The notes: generated by a model from the sequence alone, not told the origin. Positions 1 to 5,931 are shown, numbered from the stretch's first letter. The stretch: DNA of 6,620 bases from an uncultured Fastidiosipila sp. (GCA_938014865.1 CALLQJ010000128.1:1-6620), one strand, 5' to 3'. Made by a program: numbers and translations.

Positions 1-694
1 CATAGCCTTTCTTTAAATCAAGTCCTTTGTAAAGGCCGGTCTGTACCGTCCCCGCGATCAAAAGGCTCATCACGAGGCCTTGGGAAATCACAGTCGCCAG
101 CGCCGCACCCGCGACGCCGAGGCGCAAAAGAAAGATCATGACGGGGTCCAGAATAATATTGCAGATCAGGCCCGTAATAGTCGCCCTGAAACCGGTCCGG
201 GTATTGCCGCAGGCGGCCAGAAGACCGCTCAAGATCCGGGTCATAAAATTAAACGGGACCCCGCAGGCCGCAATGATCAGGTAAATTTCGGAAAAATGCA
301 CGGTTTCGCTTTCGTGAAAGCCGAAGAACGCGATCAGGGGTTTGTGAAAGCCAATCAGCCCCGCCGCCACCAGAAGCGCCAGCAGGATGCCGAGCTGCAG
401 GGACGCGGCGGCCGTCGCTTTAAGACCTTCTTCATCGCCTCGGCCGTAGGCCTGTCCGCTCAGAATCTGACCGCCCATGCGGGCAAAGATCATGAAGCCT
501 TCGGAAAACCAAAGGAAGGTGCCGCCCGTGCCGACCGCCGCCAGCGCATTGGACCCCAGTGAAGAAATCCAGTAAAGATCGGTAAAATTATAGAGCATCT
601 GGATAAGGGACGCCCCGATGACCGGCAAGGTCAAGAGCGCCAGCGCCTTGGCGGGACTCCCCTCTAATAAGTTCACATTCTCCTGTCTGTGCAT
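1..694 (-). CDS. MATE-family multidrug/cation antiporter, N-terminal half (3' end outside window)
   Basis: This open frame runs leftwards from ATG at 694 to the window edge without a stop, giving 231 residues, about half of a typical 450-residue MATE transporter. These membrane proteins export drugs or metabolites in exchange for Na+ or H+. The N-terminus has the family pattern: a short cytoplasmic stretch ending LLEGSPAKAL, then TM1 with Pro24 and the tract QMLYNFTDLYW. Its Asp39 matches the acidic TM1 residue conserved in NorM-type pumps. About six hydrophobic helices follow, and the stretch GLLAACGNTRTGF is the usual loop motif near the end of the first half. A TAA lies three codons before ATG694, so the start can only be this ATG or GTG at 676. 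The ATG has no Shine-Dalgarno and sits where transcription should begin, whereas AGGAG lies only 3 nt before GTG676. The gene is divergent from cca. Substrate is unknown. It resembles the second pump only at family level. Confidence 0.9.
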   Translation of the reverse strand, partial: MHRQENVNLLEGSPAKALALLTLPVIGASLIQMLYNFTDLYWISSLGSNALAAVGTGGTFLWFSEGFMIFARMGGQILSGQAYGRGDEEGLKATAAASLQLGILLALLVAAGLIGFHKPLIAFFGFHESETVHFSEIYLIIAACGVPFNFMTRILSGLLAACGNTRTGFRATITGLICNIILDPVMIFLLRLGVAGAALATVISQGLVMSLLIAGTVQTGLYKGLDLKKGY

Positions 695-700
695 AGGGGT

Positions 701-729
701 ATTTTAGCCGTAAGCCGGCACGGAGACAA
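701..729 (-). promoter_or_regulatory. Sigma-A-type promoter of the left MATE gene
   Basis: Read leftwards, TTGTCT (729-724) and TAAAAT (706-701) are separated by exactly 17 bp, matching the -35 and -10 consensus at 4 of 6 and 5 of 6 positions. The predicted start of transcription is at or within a few bases of ATG694, so the mRNA would be leaderless or nearly so. Inferred from sequence only. Confidence 0.55.
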
Positions 730-747
730 CAGCGGGCCGAAAAATGC

Positions 748-776
748 TGAAGATCCGCTCCTTTTTGCGTTAAGAT
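748..776 (+). promoter_or_regulatory. Possible cca promoter
   Basis: TAAGAT at 771-776 is a fair -10 box. The hexamer 17 bp upstream (748-753, TGAAGA) matches the -35 consensus at only 3 of 6 positions. It lies back-to-back with the left MATE promoter, with 18 bp between the two -35 boxes. The call rests mainly on position: it is the best -10 in front of cca, giving a leader of about 55 nt. Confidence 0.35.
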
Positions 777-783
777 AGTCCAA

Positions 784-812
784 AGGACAGAAGCTTTTCA
801 AGGGTTTGTCCT
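784..812 (+). other. Stem-loop in the cca 5' leader
   Basis: AGGACAGA (784-791) pairs with TTTGTCCT (805-812) as an 8-bp stem including one G-U pair, around a 13-nt loop. It lies between the proposed promoter and the ribosome binding site at 825-830 and does not cover that site. There is no following T-run, so it is not a terminator. It may only stabilise the mRNA; I recognise no riboswitch or T-box. Confidence 0.35.
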
Positions 813-824
813 GTGAAATCAGAA

Positions 825-830
825 AAGGAG
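825..830 (+). promoter_or_regulatory. Ribosome binding site deciding the cca start
   Basis: AAGGAG lies 6 nt before ATG837, an ideal spacing. This favours ATG837 over the in-frame GTG at 813, which has no Shine-Dalgarno and sits immediately after the leader stem-loop. Confidence 0.85.
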
Positions 831-836
831 CTTTCT

Positions 837-2081
837 ATGCCGGACCTGCATTTTGATCTTTGCCAAGCACCGCTTCCCGAAGCCGTGCGCTTTATCTTTT
901 CCCGTCTCGAAGCGGCGGGGCACAGCTGCTATGTGGTCGGCGGCGCCGTGCGTGACCGGCTTTTGGGGCGCAGCCCCGATGACTTTGACCTGGCAAGTTC
1001 CGCCCGGCCCGCTGAAATGCTCCGGATTTTTTCCGATTGCAAACGCCTCACGGACGGCCTCCGGCACGGCACGCTGGGTCTGATTTTTAAAGGCAAGGTC
1101 TACGAAGTCACGAGCTTTCGGGCGGACGGCGAATACCGGGACCACCGCCGCCCGGAAAAGGTGCGCTTTTCCCGGAATCTGGCTGATGATATCTTCCGCC
1201 GCGATTTTACGATCAACGCCTTGGCTTTCCGCCCGGAAGACGGCCTGCTGGACCTGGTCGGCGGTACGGAAGACTTAAAAAACGGCCTGATCCGCTGCGT
1301 CGGCAATCCGGAACGGCGCTTTGCCGAGGATGCCCTGCGTATTTTAAGGGCCTACCGCTTCGCGGCGGTCTTAGGCTTTCGTTTAGAAGAGGAGACGCGC
1401 CGGGCCGCTTTGCATCATCTGGAGGATCTGCGCTATATCTCAGGCGAAAGAATCCGTGCGGAACTTCTGCGGCTTCTGAAAGGCGCCTGTTTTGCCGGGA
1501 CCTGGCCATTGCAGCGGGAAATGCTGCGGCGCATCCTGCCGCTTGACCCCCGTCTTCCCGAAGAAGGCATAAAAAAAGAGCTCTCCGCCCTGCCGGATGA
1601 TTTCGCCCTGCGCCTGGCTTTTTTGCTGCGCCCGCTGCCCGAAGACAGCCAAAACCGGCTGGCCGATACCCTCCGCCTCAGCCGGAAAGAAAAGCGCGCT
1701 TTCTGCCGTTTTAACCGTATCCTCGACGAACGCCCCGACACAACGATCACGGGGCTGATGCGTTTCGCCCGCGAAAACGGGACCTCGCTTACACAGTGGG
1801 CGGAACTCGGCTCACTAAAAAGCGATGCCGCCGCCTCGGGCGATCAGCTCTACTGGCAGGTGGTCTTTGCTCAGATAGAAGACATCCGGGGAAAAAAGCT
1901 GCCCCGGCATCCGGGCGAATTGAAAATCGACGGCGAGGATCTGATCCGGCTCGGCTATCGCAGCAGCCGCCGCCTCGGCCGCGTGCTGGACAGGCTCTGG
2001 GAAGACGTCATCAGCGGCGCCGTCCCGAATAAGCTTCCCGATCTTTTGGAACGGGCATTTGATCTGATGGACGAGCTCTGA
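837..2081 (+). CDS. cca: CCA-adding tRNA nucleotidyltransferase (class II, HD-less)
   Basis: The 414-residue cytoplasmic enzyme adds or repairs the 3'-terminal CCA of tRNAs from CTP and ATP without a nucleic-acid template. The N-terminal poly(A)-polymerase-type head shows the class II motifs in order: GGAVRDRLLGR (35-45), then the metal-binding Asp49/Asp51 pair in DDFDLAS; RHGTLG (76-81); RRDFTINAL (121-129); and EDALRILRAYRFA (164-176), the neck motif related to nucleotide-specific pairing. The body and tail follow, with KIDGEDLIRLG (363-373) and a final helix ending VPNKLPDLLERA, as in the Firmicutes family. Length fits the family (about 400). No HxxxHD motif is seen in the middle, so it is not the longer HD-domain form. 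The start at ATG837 is set by AAGGAG at 825-830. It stands between two MATE genes, divergent from one and convergent with the other, so it is probably monocistronic. From motifs alone an A-adding or CC-adding specialist cannot be fully excluded. Confidence 0.95.
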   Translation: MPDLHFDLCQAPLPEAVRFIFSRLEAAGHSCYVVGGAVRDRLLGRSPDDFDLASSARPAEMLRIFSDCKRLTDGLRHGTLGLIFKGKVYEVTSFRADGEYRDHRRPEKVRFSRNLADDIFRRDFTINALAFRPEDGLLDLVGGTEDLKNGLIRCVGNPERRFAEDALRILRAYRFAAVLGFRLEEETRRAALHHLEDLRYISGERIRAELLRLLKGACFAGTWPLQREMLRRILPLDPRLPEEGIKKELSALPDDFALRLAFLLRPLPEDSQNRLADTLRLSRKEKRAFCRFNRILDERPDTTITGLMRFARENGTSLTQWAELGSLKSDAAASGDQLYWQVVFAQIEDIRGKKLPRHPGELKIDGEDLIRLGYRSSRRLGRVLDRLWEDVISGAVPNKLPDLLERAFDLMDEL

Positions 2082-2085
2082 TGCC

Positions 2086-3522
2086 TCAGCCTTCCCGGCT
2101 TTGCTCCGGGATCCGGCTTTCGCGGGCGGGCAGGATGCGTTTGTCTTTCCACTTGCCGCGGCGGTACCAGCCCCAGGTCAGGAGCGCCCCGACGACCCAG
2201 CTGGCCATCAGAGAAACACTCAGCATATAAGGAGAGCCGGCCGGCCATTCCGCCGAACGGGTGACGGAGCAGAGGAAATAGGCCAGCGGCACACGCAGGC
2301 CGACCGTGCTCGCCAGGGAAATCCACATCGCCGGCATCGTATCGCCCGCACCGCGCATAATGCCGCCGAAGACCTGCGTCTGCGACACCGCAATGTAGCC
2401 GACCGACAAAATCACCATCATGCGGTAGCCGATCTGAATAACCTGCTGCTCTGAGGTGAAAAGGCTCAGGATCTGCCGGCCGAAGAGCAGGATCAGAAGC
2501 GTCAGGGCTAACGATACCCCAAAGGCCAGGCGGGAAATCGTCTTGGAGCCTTTCACGACACGCTCCTCTTCGCGGGCCCCGATATTCTGCCCGATATAAG
2601 TCGTCGCCGCCATGCCGAAGGTAAAGTTCGGCTGCATGGCAAAACCGTCTACCCGGATGACGGCGGTATTCGCTTCGATCACGACCGTCCCCATCCGGTT
2701 GGTAAGGTTCTGCACCATAATCATGGCCAGTGAGAAAATACCGTGGGTGATGCCCGCCGGAATCCCCAGACGCATCAGTTCCCGCATCATGCGGAAATTG
2801 GGAATGAGGTCTTCTTTTTTCACTTTATTGATTTTCGGCATGCGGTAGAGGCGGATCAGGCAGAACACCGCGGAAACCGCCTGGGAAATAATGGTGGCAA
2901 ACGCCGCTCCCGAGACGCCCCAATCTAAACGCAGCACAAAGACAAGGTCCAGAATGGTATTCAGGACGGTGGAAAACAAGAGAAAGAGGAGGGGCACAAA
3001 GGAATCGCCGAGTCCCCGCAAGATCCCTGAAACAATATTGTAGTACGCACTGCCCAGGATCCCGATAAAAATAATCTGCATGTAGCGCTCGGCCATGCCG
3101 ATGATTTCCGGCGGGGTATCCAGGAGATGGAGCATCGGACGGGCCAGCGGAATGGCGATTCCCATCATCAGAAGGGAGGCCAGGGTAATCAAAACCAAGG
3201 TATTGCCGATGGCCTTGCCGAGCCGCTTCAGATCACCGGCCCCGAAAAACTGCGAGACCATGATCCCGGCCCCCGTGGCGATCGCCATAAATAAGACCAG
3301 GAGCAAATTGACAATCGGCATGGTGCTGCCGATGGCCGCCAGGCCGCCTTCGACATTATTGCCGACGATGATGGAGTCCACGGTGGAGTAAAGCTGCTGG
3401 GCAAAATTGCCTAAAAGCAAAGGCACGGAAAAACGGACGAGGACATGAAGCGGCTCGCCCCGCGTCATATCCTGTACGCCGAAAAATGATTTGATCTTTG
3501 CCCTTATGCCTTTCTCCGCCAT
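2086..3522 (-). CDS. MATE-family multidrug/cation antiporter, complete
   Basis: This 478-residue inner-membrane transporter of the MATE family couples Na+ or H+ influx to export of drugs or other organic compounds; its substrate cannot be read from sequence. The N-terminus carries the family signature: DMTRGEPLHVLVRFSVPLLL (18-37), then QQLYSTVDSIIVG (42-54) with Asp49 in TM1. About twelve hydrophobic helices follow. The two homologous halves show in the paired loops GILRGLGDS (166-174) and GIMRGAGDT (387-395), and in the second-half opening RLGIPAGI (251-258). The tail after the last helix is basic (RRGKWKDKR, 454-462). The frame is open back to 3642, but the extension would cross a terminator and a promoter. 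ATG3522 is preferred because AAGGAGG precedes it at 12 nt, a long but usable gap. Its stop is 4 bp from that of convergent cca. It has its own promoter, separate from the CHAP gene upstream. Confidence 0.93.
   Translation of the reverse strand: MAEKGIRAKIKSFFGVQDMTRGEPLHVLVRFSVPLLLGNFAQQLYSTVDSIIVGNNVEGGLAAIGSTMPIVNLLLVLFMAIATGAGIMVSQFFGAGDLKRLGKAIGNTLVLITLASLLMMGIAIPLARPMLHLLDTPPEIIGMAERYMQIIFIGILGSAYYNIVSGILRGLGDSFVPLLFLLFSTVLNTILDLVFVLRLDWGVSGAAFATIISQAVSAVFCLIRLYRMPKINKVKKEDLIPNFRMMRELMRLGIPAGITHGIFSLAMIMVQNLTNRMGTVVIEANTAVIRVDGFAMQPNFTFGMAATTYIGQNIGAREEERVVKGSKTISRLAFGVSLALTLLILLFGRQILSLFTSEQQVIQIGYRMMVILSVGYIAVSQTQVFGGIMRGAGDTMPAMWISLASTVGLRVPLAYFLCSVTRSAEWPAGSPYMLSVSLMASWVVGALLTWGWYRRGKWKDKRILPARESRIPEQSREG
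2088..2121 (+). terminator. Weak terminator-like hairpin downstream of cca
   Basis: AGCC (2088-2091) pairs with GGCT (2115-2118) and, inside it, CCCGG (2094-2098) pairs with CCGGG (2106-2110) around a 7-nt loop. Only TTC follows, so the U-tract is poor. It lies within the 3' end of the opposing MATE gene. It is the only candidate to stop cca transcription, and low confidence reflects the imperfect stem and short tail. Confidence 0.25.
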
Positions 3523-3534
3523 AGAAACGTCTGT

Positions 3535-3541
3535 CCTCCTT
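3535..3541 (-). promoter_or_regulatory. Ribosome binding site of the right MATE gene
   Basis: AAGGAGG (3541-3535 read leftwards) is a nearly perfect Shine-Dalgarno sequence, 12 nt before ATG3522. No other start codon lies in the right frame between them, so this site fixes the start despite the long spacing. Confidence 0.7.
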
Positions 3542-3546
3542 CTGAA

Positions 3547-3555
3547 ACTATAGCA
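3547..3555 (-). promoter_or_regulatory. Extended -10 promoter of the right MATE gene
   Basis: Read leftwards, TGCTATAGT contains an extended -10 (TGn before TATAGT). No good -35 lies 17 bp upstream (GCCGCA), which is tolerable for TGn promoters. The start of transcription would fall near 3540, at the very edge of the Shine-Dalgarno, leaving a leader of under 20 nt. That tight fit lowers confidence, and a promoter in the A-rich tract at 3556-3580 is an alternative. Confidence 0.4.
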
Positions 3556-3592
3556 TGTTTTTATTCTTATGCGGCCTTTTTCTTTCTGCCAT

Positions 3593-3631
3593 GAAAAGAC
3601 CGGCCCGGCTGCCTTGCGGTCTCCGGACCGG
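3593..3631 (-). terminator. Intrinsic terminator of the CHAP/LysM gene
   Basis: Read leftwards from 3631, CCGGTCCGG pairs with CCGGGCCGG (3608-3600) over nine positions with one mismatch. A small inner helix closes a GCAA tetraloop. The stem is followed directly by TCTTTTC. A GC-rich stem plus a T-run is the standard rho-independent form. It begins about 60 nt after the CHAP gene stop and precedes the MATE promoter, so the two leftward genes are separate transcription units. Confidence 0.75.
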
Positions 3632-3653
3632 CATAAATGCACGATATTCTGAT

Positions 3654-3685
3654 TTAAAGCGTTTTATGCTGTCGTTCTGAAACGC
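3654..3685 (-). terminator. Minor hairpin just after the CHAP gene stop
   Basis: Read leftwards, GCGTTT (3685-3680) pairs with AAACGC (3664-3659) around a 15-nt loop, followed by TTTAAA. The stem is only 6 bp and the loop long, so it is at most an auxiliary terminator in front of the stronger one at 3593-3631. Confidence 0.3.
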
Positions 3686-3690
3686 CGTCC

Positions 3691-5760
3691 TCAGTCAATG
3701 TAAAGATAGTTGCCGACGCCTCCTGCCGAAATCACACGGCGGTTATAGACGTAAGGGCTCCAGTTCCAGCCGGCCTCCGAAATGAGGATGCTGCCGTCCG
3801 CATACACCGCTTCCACAAAGAAGACGTGGTTGGCGTAGCGTCCCCAGCCGACCGATCCGACCTTCGGTGTCGCACTGACGCCGTAAGCCGTGCGGGTGCC
3901 CCAGCTTGAGGCATTGCCGAGCCGTTCTTCGACCGGTTCGCCGATGACGGCACGCGCATTATAAGCGTACCAGGTGCACCAGCCGGGCGAGTAGCTCCAT
4001 GAGCCCATATCGACGGATCCGATCAGGGCGCCGTTGCTGTTATACCAATTCTGAATCTTCAGATAACGATCATATTCATAAGGGGCCATCGGCCGCATTC
4101 CGTCTACATAATAGAGATCGGGTTCGGGTGTAGGCTCCGGCGTCGGTTCGGGTGTCGGTTCCGGCGTCGGCTCAGGCGTAGGTTCCGGGGTCGGTTCAGG
4201 TGTTGCTTCCGTCTCTTCTTCTGTTTCTTCAGAAACGTCCGCTTCGGTCTCTGTCGGCTCCGTTTCTTCCTCAGGTTCCTCAGTTGCCTCGGCAGTCGCT
4301 TCCGTTTCTTCCTCCGGCTCCTCCGTTGCCTCCGTGGCCGGCTCCGTTTCTTCCGTCGGCGCTTCCGTTGCTTCTGTCGCCGGTTCCGTTTCTTCCGTCG
4401 GCGCTTCCGCTGCCTCCGTCGTCGGCTCCGTTTCTTCCGTCGGTGCTTCTGTCGCCTCCGTCGTCGGCTCCGTTTCCTCCGTCGGTGCTTCTGTCGCCTC
4501 CGTCGTCGTGTCTGTTTCTTCCGTCGCCTCTTCCGCCGCTTTTTCTTCGGCCAGGCGAATCGCTTTTTGCTGTTCGGCTAAAGTGGCCGGCACTTTAAGT
4601 TCCGTGCCGATGTCCAGTTCGATCAAATCCATCTCGTTATAAGCCGCCAGGGCCATAGGATTTTGCTCATAAAAATCTGCGATCGAATAGAAACTCTCGC
4701 CGGCTTGTACGGTGTGGATAAAGAAATCCGGAATATCAATTTCCGTAATTTCCGTTGTGCTCTCGCTTGTACTCTCAGAAGGCAGGACTTCCTCGGCCGT
4801 GGTGTCAGACGGCTCAGCGGCCTCTGTCCTATCCGGCACGATGACTTCAACGGTCGTTTCTTCCGTCGCCGCTTCCGTCGCTGTCGTCGCTTCTGCCTCG
4901 GTTTCTGCTGTCGTTTCCGTCGTGCTCGTTTCGGCCGTTTCGCTTGCCGCGCTCGTTGTTTCGCTCGTTTCCGTCTCTTCCTCGTGACGGTTCGGCAGAG
5001 CGGCCAGCAAGGCCTCCACCTGACGGGTATCGTCATAGCTGTAGATTAAATTCAGCTGCAAGGTAAATTCAACACCGTCCACCCGGACGACCGTTGTCTC
5101 CGAACGCTCCTGCGCTGCGGTTTCTTCCGTTTCTTCCGCCGGATCCGCCGCTTCCTCAGCAGGCGTCTCTTCTTTTGCCGCTTCTTCTTTGGCAGAGGTC
5201 TTGACCGCGGGACTTCCCAGGCCCAAAACCAGGGCAAAGAGCAGCAGATAGGAAATGGAATAACGTTTCTTGCGCAGATGCCGCTTTTTGAGATAGCGGA
5301 TCAGCGCCGCTAAAGCAGCGCCGCCCATCAGAACGCCTGCGCCGATAAGAATGTATTTGCTAAAGGATAAATTTCTTTCAATAGAAGCCTGTGCCACTTT
5401 CTGCGGAACGGTATCCAGCTTGTTCAAAGCATTCGCCGCAGCCGGCCCCTGATAATTAACGCGCCACTCAAAGTCCCGGCTCTCGCCCGGGGCCAGGACA
5501 TCAATATCCCGGCGCTTGGCGGAATCATCCAGCACAAAGCCTTTCGGCACATCCAGTTCAACACTGATATCTTTAAGTGCCTTTTCCGACATATTCTGCA
5601 CGGCGCCCTGAAGATAAATCTCATCTCCCGCCGTGTACTCTTCACCGCTGCCCGTCAGCCTGACATCCACATCGGACGCCTCGAGGACGACGGTGCCTAA
5701 AAGCAATGTACTCAAAATGACCGCTGCAAAAACTGCTGCTTTTGAAAATGCTTTTCTCAT
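3691..5760 (-). CDS. Exported membrane-anchored LysM/CHAP peptidoglycan hydrolase with Ig-like ectodomain
   Basis: The 689-residue product is probably a cell-wall amidase or endopeptidase. Its parts in order are as follows. A signal peptide lies at 1-28. An Ig-like ectodomain (about 29-103) resembles secreted CARDB/NEW3-type beta domains (PGESRDFEW, 91-99). A membrane helix (136-157) is followed by the basic loop KKRHLRKKR, then a second hydrophobic segment (169-185) ending KTSA. An acidic Thr/Glu/Ser linker covers about 190-341, interrupted by a folded-looking island (222-257). A LysM domain (345-391, HTVQAGESFYSIADFY) should bind peptidoglycan. Six 14-residue repeats (419-502) and a PEPT rod (521-547) lead to CHAP at about 591-689. 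In CHAP, Cys595 (GWCTWYAYN), His645 (ANHVFFVE) and Glu662 fit the catalytic triad, the last two 17 residues apart. The start at ATG5760 follows AAGGAG at 10 nt; the longer in-frame ATG at 5862 would lie inside the promoter. Hydrolysis rests on CHAP family knowledge, and the bond cut is unknown. Confidence 0.88.
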   Translation of the reverse strand: MRKAFSKAAVFAAVILSTLLLGTVVLEASDVDVRLTGSGEEYTAGDEIYLQGAVQNMSEKALKDISVELDVPKGFVLDDSAKRRDIDVLAPGESRDFEWRVNYQGPAAANALNKLDTVPQKVAQASIERNLSFSKYILIGAGVLMGGAALAALIRYLKKRHLRKKRYSISYLLLFALVLGLGSPAVKTSAKEEAAKEETPAEEAADPAEETEETAAQERSETTVVRVDGVEFTLQLNLIYSYDDTRQVEALLAALPNRHEEETETSETTSAASETAETSTTETTAETEAEATTATEAATEETTVEVIVPDRTEAAEPSDTTAEEVLPSESTSESTTEITEIDIPDFFIHTVQAGESFYSIADFYEQNPMALAAYNEMDLIELDIGTELKVPATLAEQQKAIRLAEEKAAEEATEETDTTTEATEAPTEETEPTTEATEAPTEETEPTTEAAEAPTEETEPATEATEAPTEETEPATEATEEPEEETEATAEATEEPEEETEPTETEADVSEETEEETEATPEPTPEPTPEPTPEPTPEPTPEPTPEPDLYYVDGMRPMAPYEYDRYLKIQNWYNSNGALIGSVDMGSWSYSPGWCTWYAYNARAVIGEPVEERLGNASSWGTRTAYGVSATPKVGSVGWGRYANHVFFVEAVYADGSILISEAGWNWSPYVYNRRVISAGGVGNYLYID
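4120..4200 (-). repeat. 12-bp tandem repeats encoding a Pro-Glu-Pro-Thr rod
   Basis: Six full PEPT units plus a partial PEP (residues 521-547) are encoded by 12-bp repeats that vary mostly at third positions. Such Pro-rich stretches form extended, stiff spacers, here placing the CHAP domain away from the LysM and linker. The tandem DNA is prone to slippage; each 12-bp change would keep the frame. Confidence 0.9.
4255..4506 (-). repeat. Six 42-bp tandem repeats in the linker of the CHAP protein
   Basis: Six head-to-tail units of exactly 42 bp encode the 14-residue unit TTEATEAPTEETEP (residues 419-502). The units lie at 4465-4506, 4423-4464, 4381-4422, 4339-4380, 4297-4338 and 4255-4296. The first two differ at one base of 42 (4476, silent), whereas the last two have drifted to EEPEEE-type sequence. 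This gradient suggests recent duplication at the LysM side. The unit is in frame, so copy number can change without breaking the gene. Confidence 0.92.
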
Positions 5761-5770
5761 CAGTAGTAAA

Positions 5771-5776
5771 CTCCTT
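5771..5776 (-). promoter_or_regulatory. Ribosome binding site of the CHAP gene
   Basis: AAGGAG, read leftwards, lies 10 nt before ATG5760 and sets the start at the methionine that opens a normal signal peptide (MRKAFSKAAVFAAV). A small CCCG/CGGG stem sits just upstream and does not cover the site. Confidence 0.8.
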
Positions 5777-5827
5777 CCCGCCGTACGGGCTATTCGCGTG
5801 TAGTTAGGATAAAATATTTCAAACCCG

Positions 5828-5846
5828 ATCCTGCGAGTAACAGGAT
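5828..5846. promoter_or_regulatory. Inverted repeat over the -10/start of the CHAP promoter
   Basis: ATCCTG (5828-5833) and CAGGAT (5841-5846) form a perfect 6-bp inverted repeat with a 7-bp gap. It overlaps the -10 box and the predicted start of transcription, a classic position for repressor binding. It could also act as a hairpin at the mRNA 5' end. No regulator is identified. Confidence 0.3.
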
Positions 5847-5873
5847 TGTAACATATCTGCAATCATATGACAG
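5845..5873 (-). promoter_or_regulatory. Promoter of the CHAP gene
   Basis: Read leftwards, CTGTCA (5873-5868) and TACAAT (5850-5845) are separated by exactly 17 bp, with TGT directly before the -10 giving an extended TGn element. The -35 matches 4 of 6 and the -10 matches 5 of 6 consensus bases. Transcription would start near 5838, leaving a leader of about 78 nt. Confidence 0.65.
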
Positions 5874-5904
5874 CTCATAAAGGCAAATCCGGCCTTCATA
5901 AGAA

Positions 5905-5926
5905 TTATCGATCCCTTAAACGATAA
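5905..5926. promoter_or_regulatory. Inverted repeat TTATCG-N10-CGATAA
   Basis: Perfect 6-bp arms at 5905-5910 and 5921-5926 are separated by 10 bp, so the half-site centres are 16 bp apart. It lies about 30 bp upstream of the CHAP -35 box, where an activator or repressor could sit. The function is inferred from position only. Confidence 0.3.
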
Positions 5927-5931
5927 CACCA

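Noticed and set aside
80..562. 160-codon rightward open frame
   Set aside because: It lies antisense to the left MATE gene. Its composition (many Gln, Arg, Lys, Asp) is that of a shadow frame, and the opposite strand encodes clear MATE motifs.
813..836. Longer cca start at GTG813
   Set aside because: No Shine-Dalgarno precedes GTG813, which follows directly on a leader stem-loop, while ATG837 has AAGGAG at 6 nt.
1479..1856. HD phosphohydrolase domain in the CCA enzyme
   Set aside because: I looked for HxxxHD in the middle of the protein, where longer clostridial forms carry it, and found none.
1..3522. The two MATE genes as a recent duplication around cca
   Set aside because: The N-terminal halves share only family-level features and differ across most positions, so a recent tandem duplication is not supported.
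3523..3642. Forty-residue N-terminal extension of the right MATE protein
   Set aside because: It would cross the terminator at 3593-3631 and the extended -10, and its residues do not resemble a MATE N-terminus.
4255..4506. CRISPR-like array of evenly spaced repeats
   Set aside because: The units are contiguous with no unique spacers and are coding repeats in frame with the CHAP gene.
4200..4642. Two overlapping rightward frames rich in Ser/Val/Ala or Leu/Pro
   Set aside because: They are the antisense readings of the 42-bp repeats; a repeat unit divisible by three keeps all frames open. No ribosome binding site or family resemblance.
4623..5036. Arg/Lys-rich leftward frame within the CHAP gene
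   Set aside because: It is the out-of-frame reading of Glu/Thr-rich codons of the acidic linker, a composition artefact.
5761..5862. Extension of the CHAP protein to ATG5862
   Set aside because: That ATG lies between the -35 and -10 boxes, and ATG5760 has its own ribosome binding site and starts a normal signal peptide.
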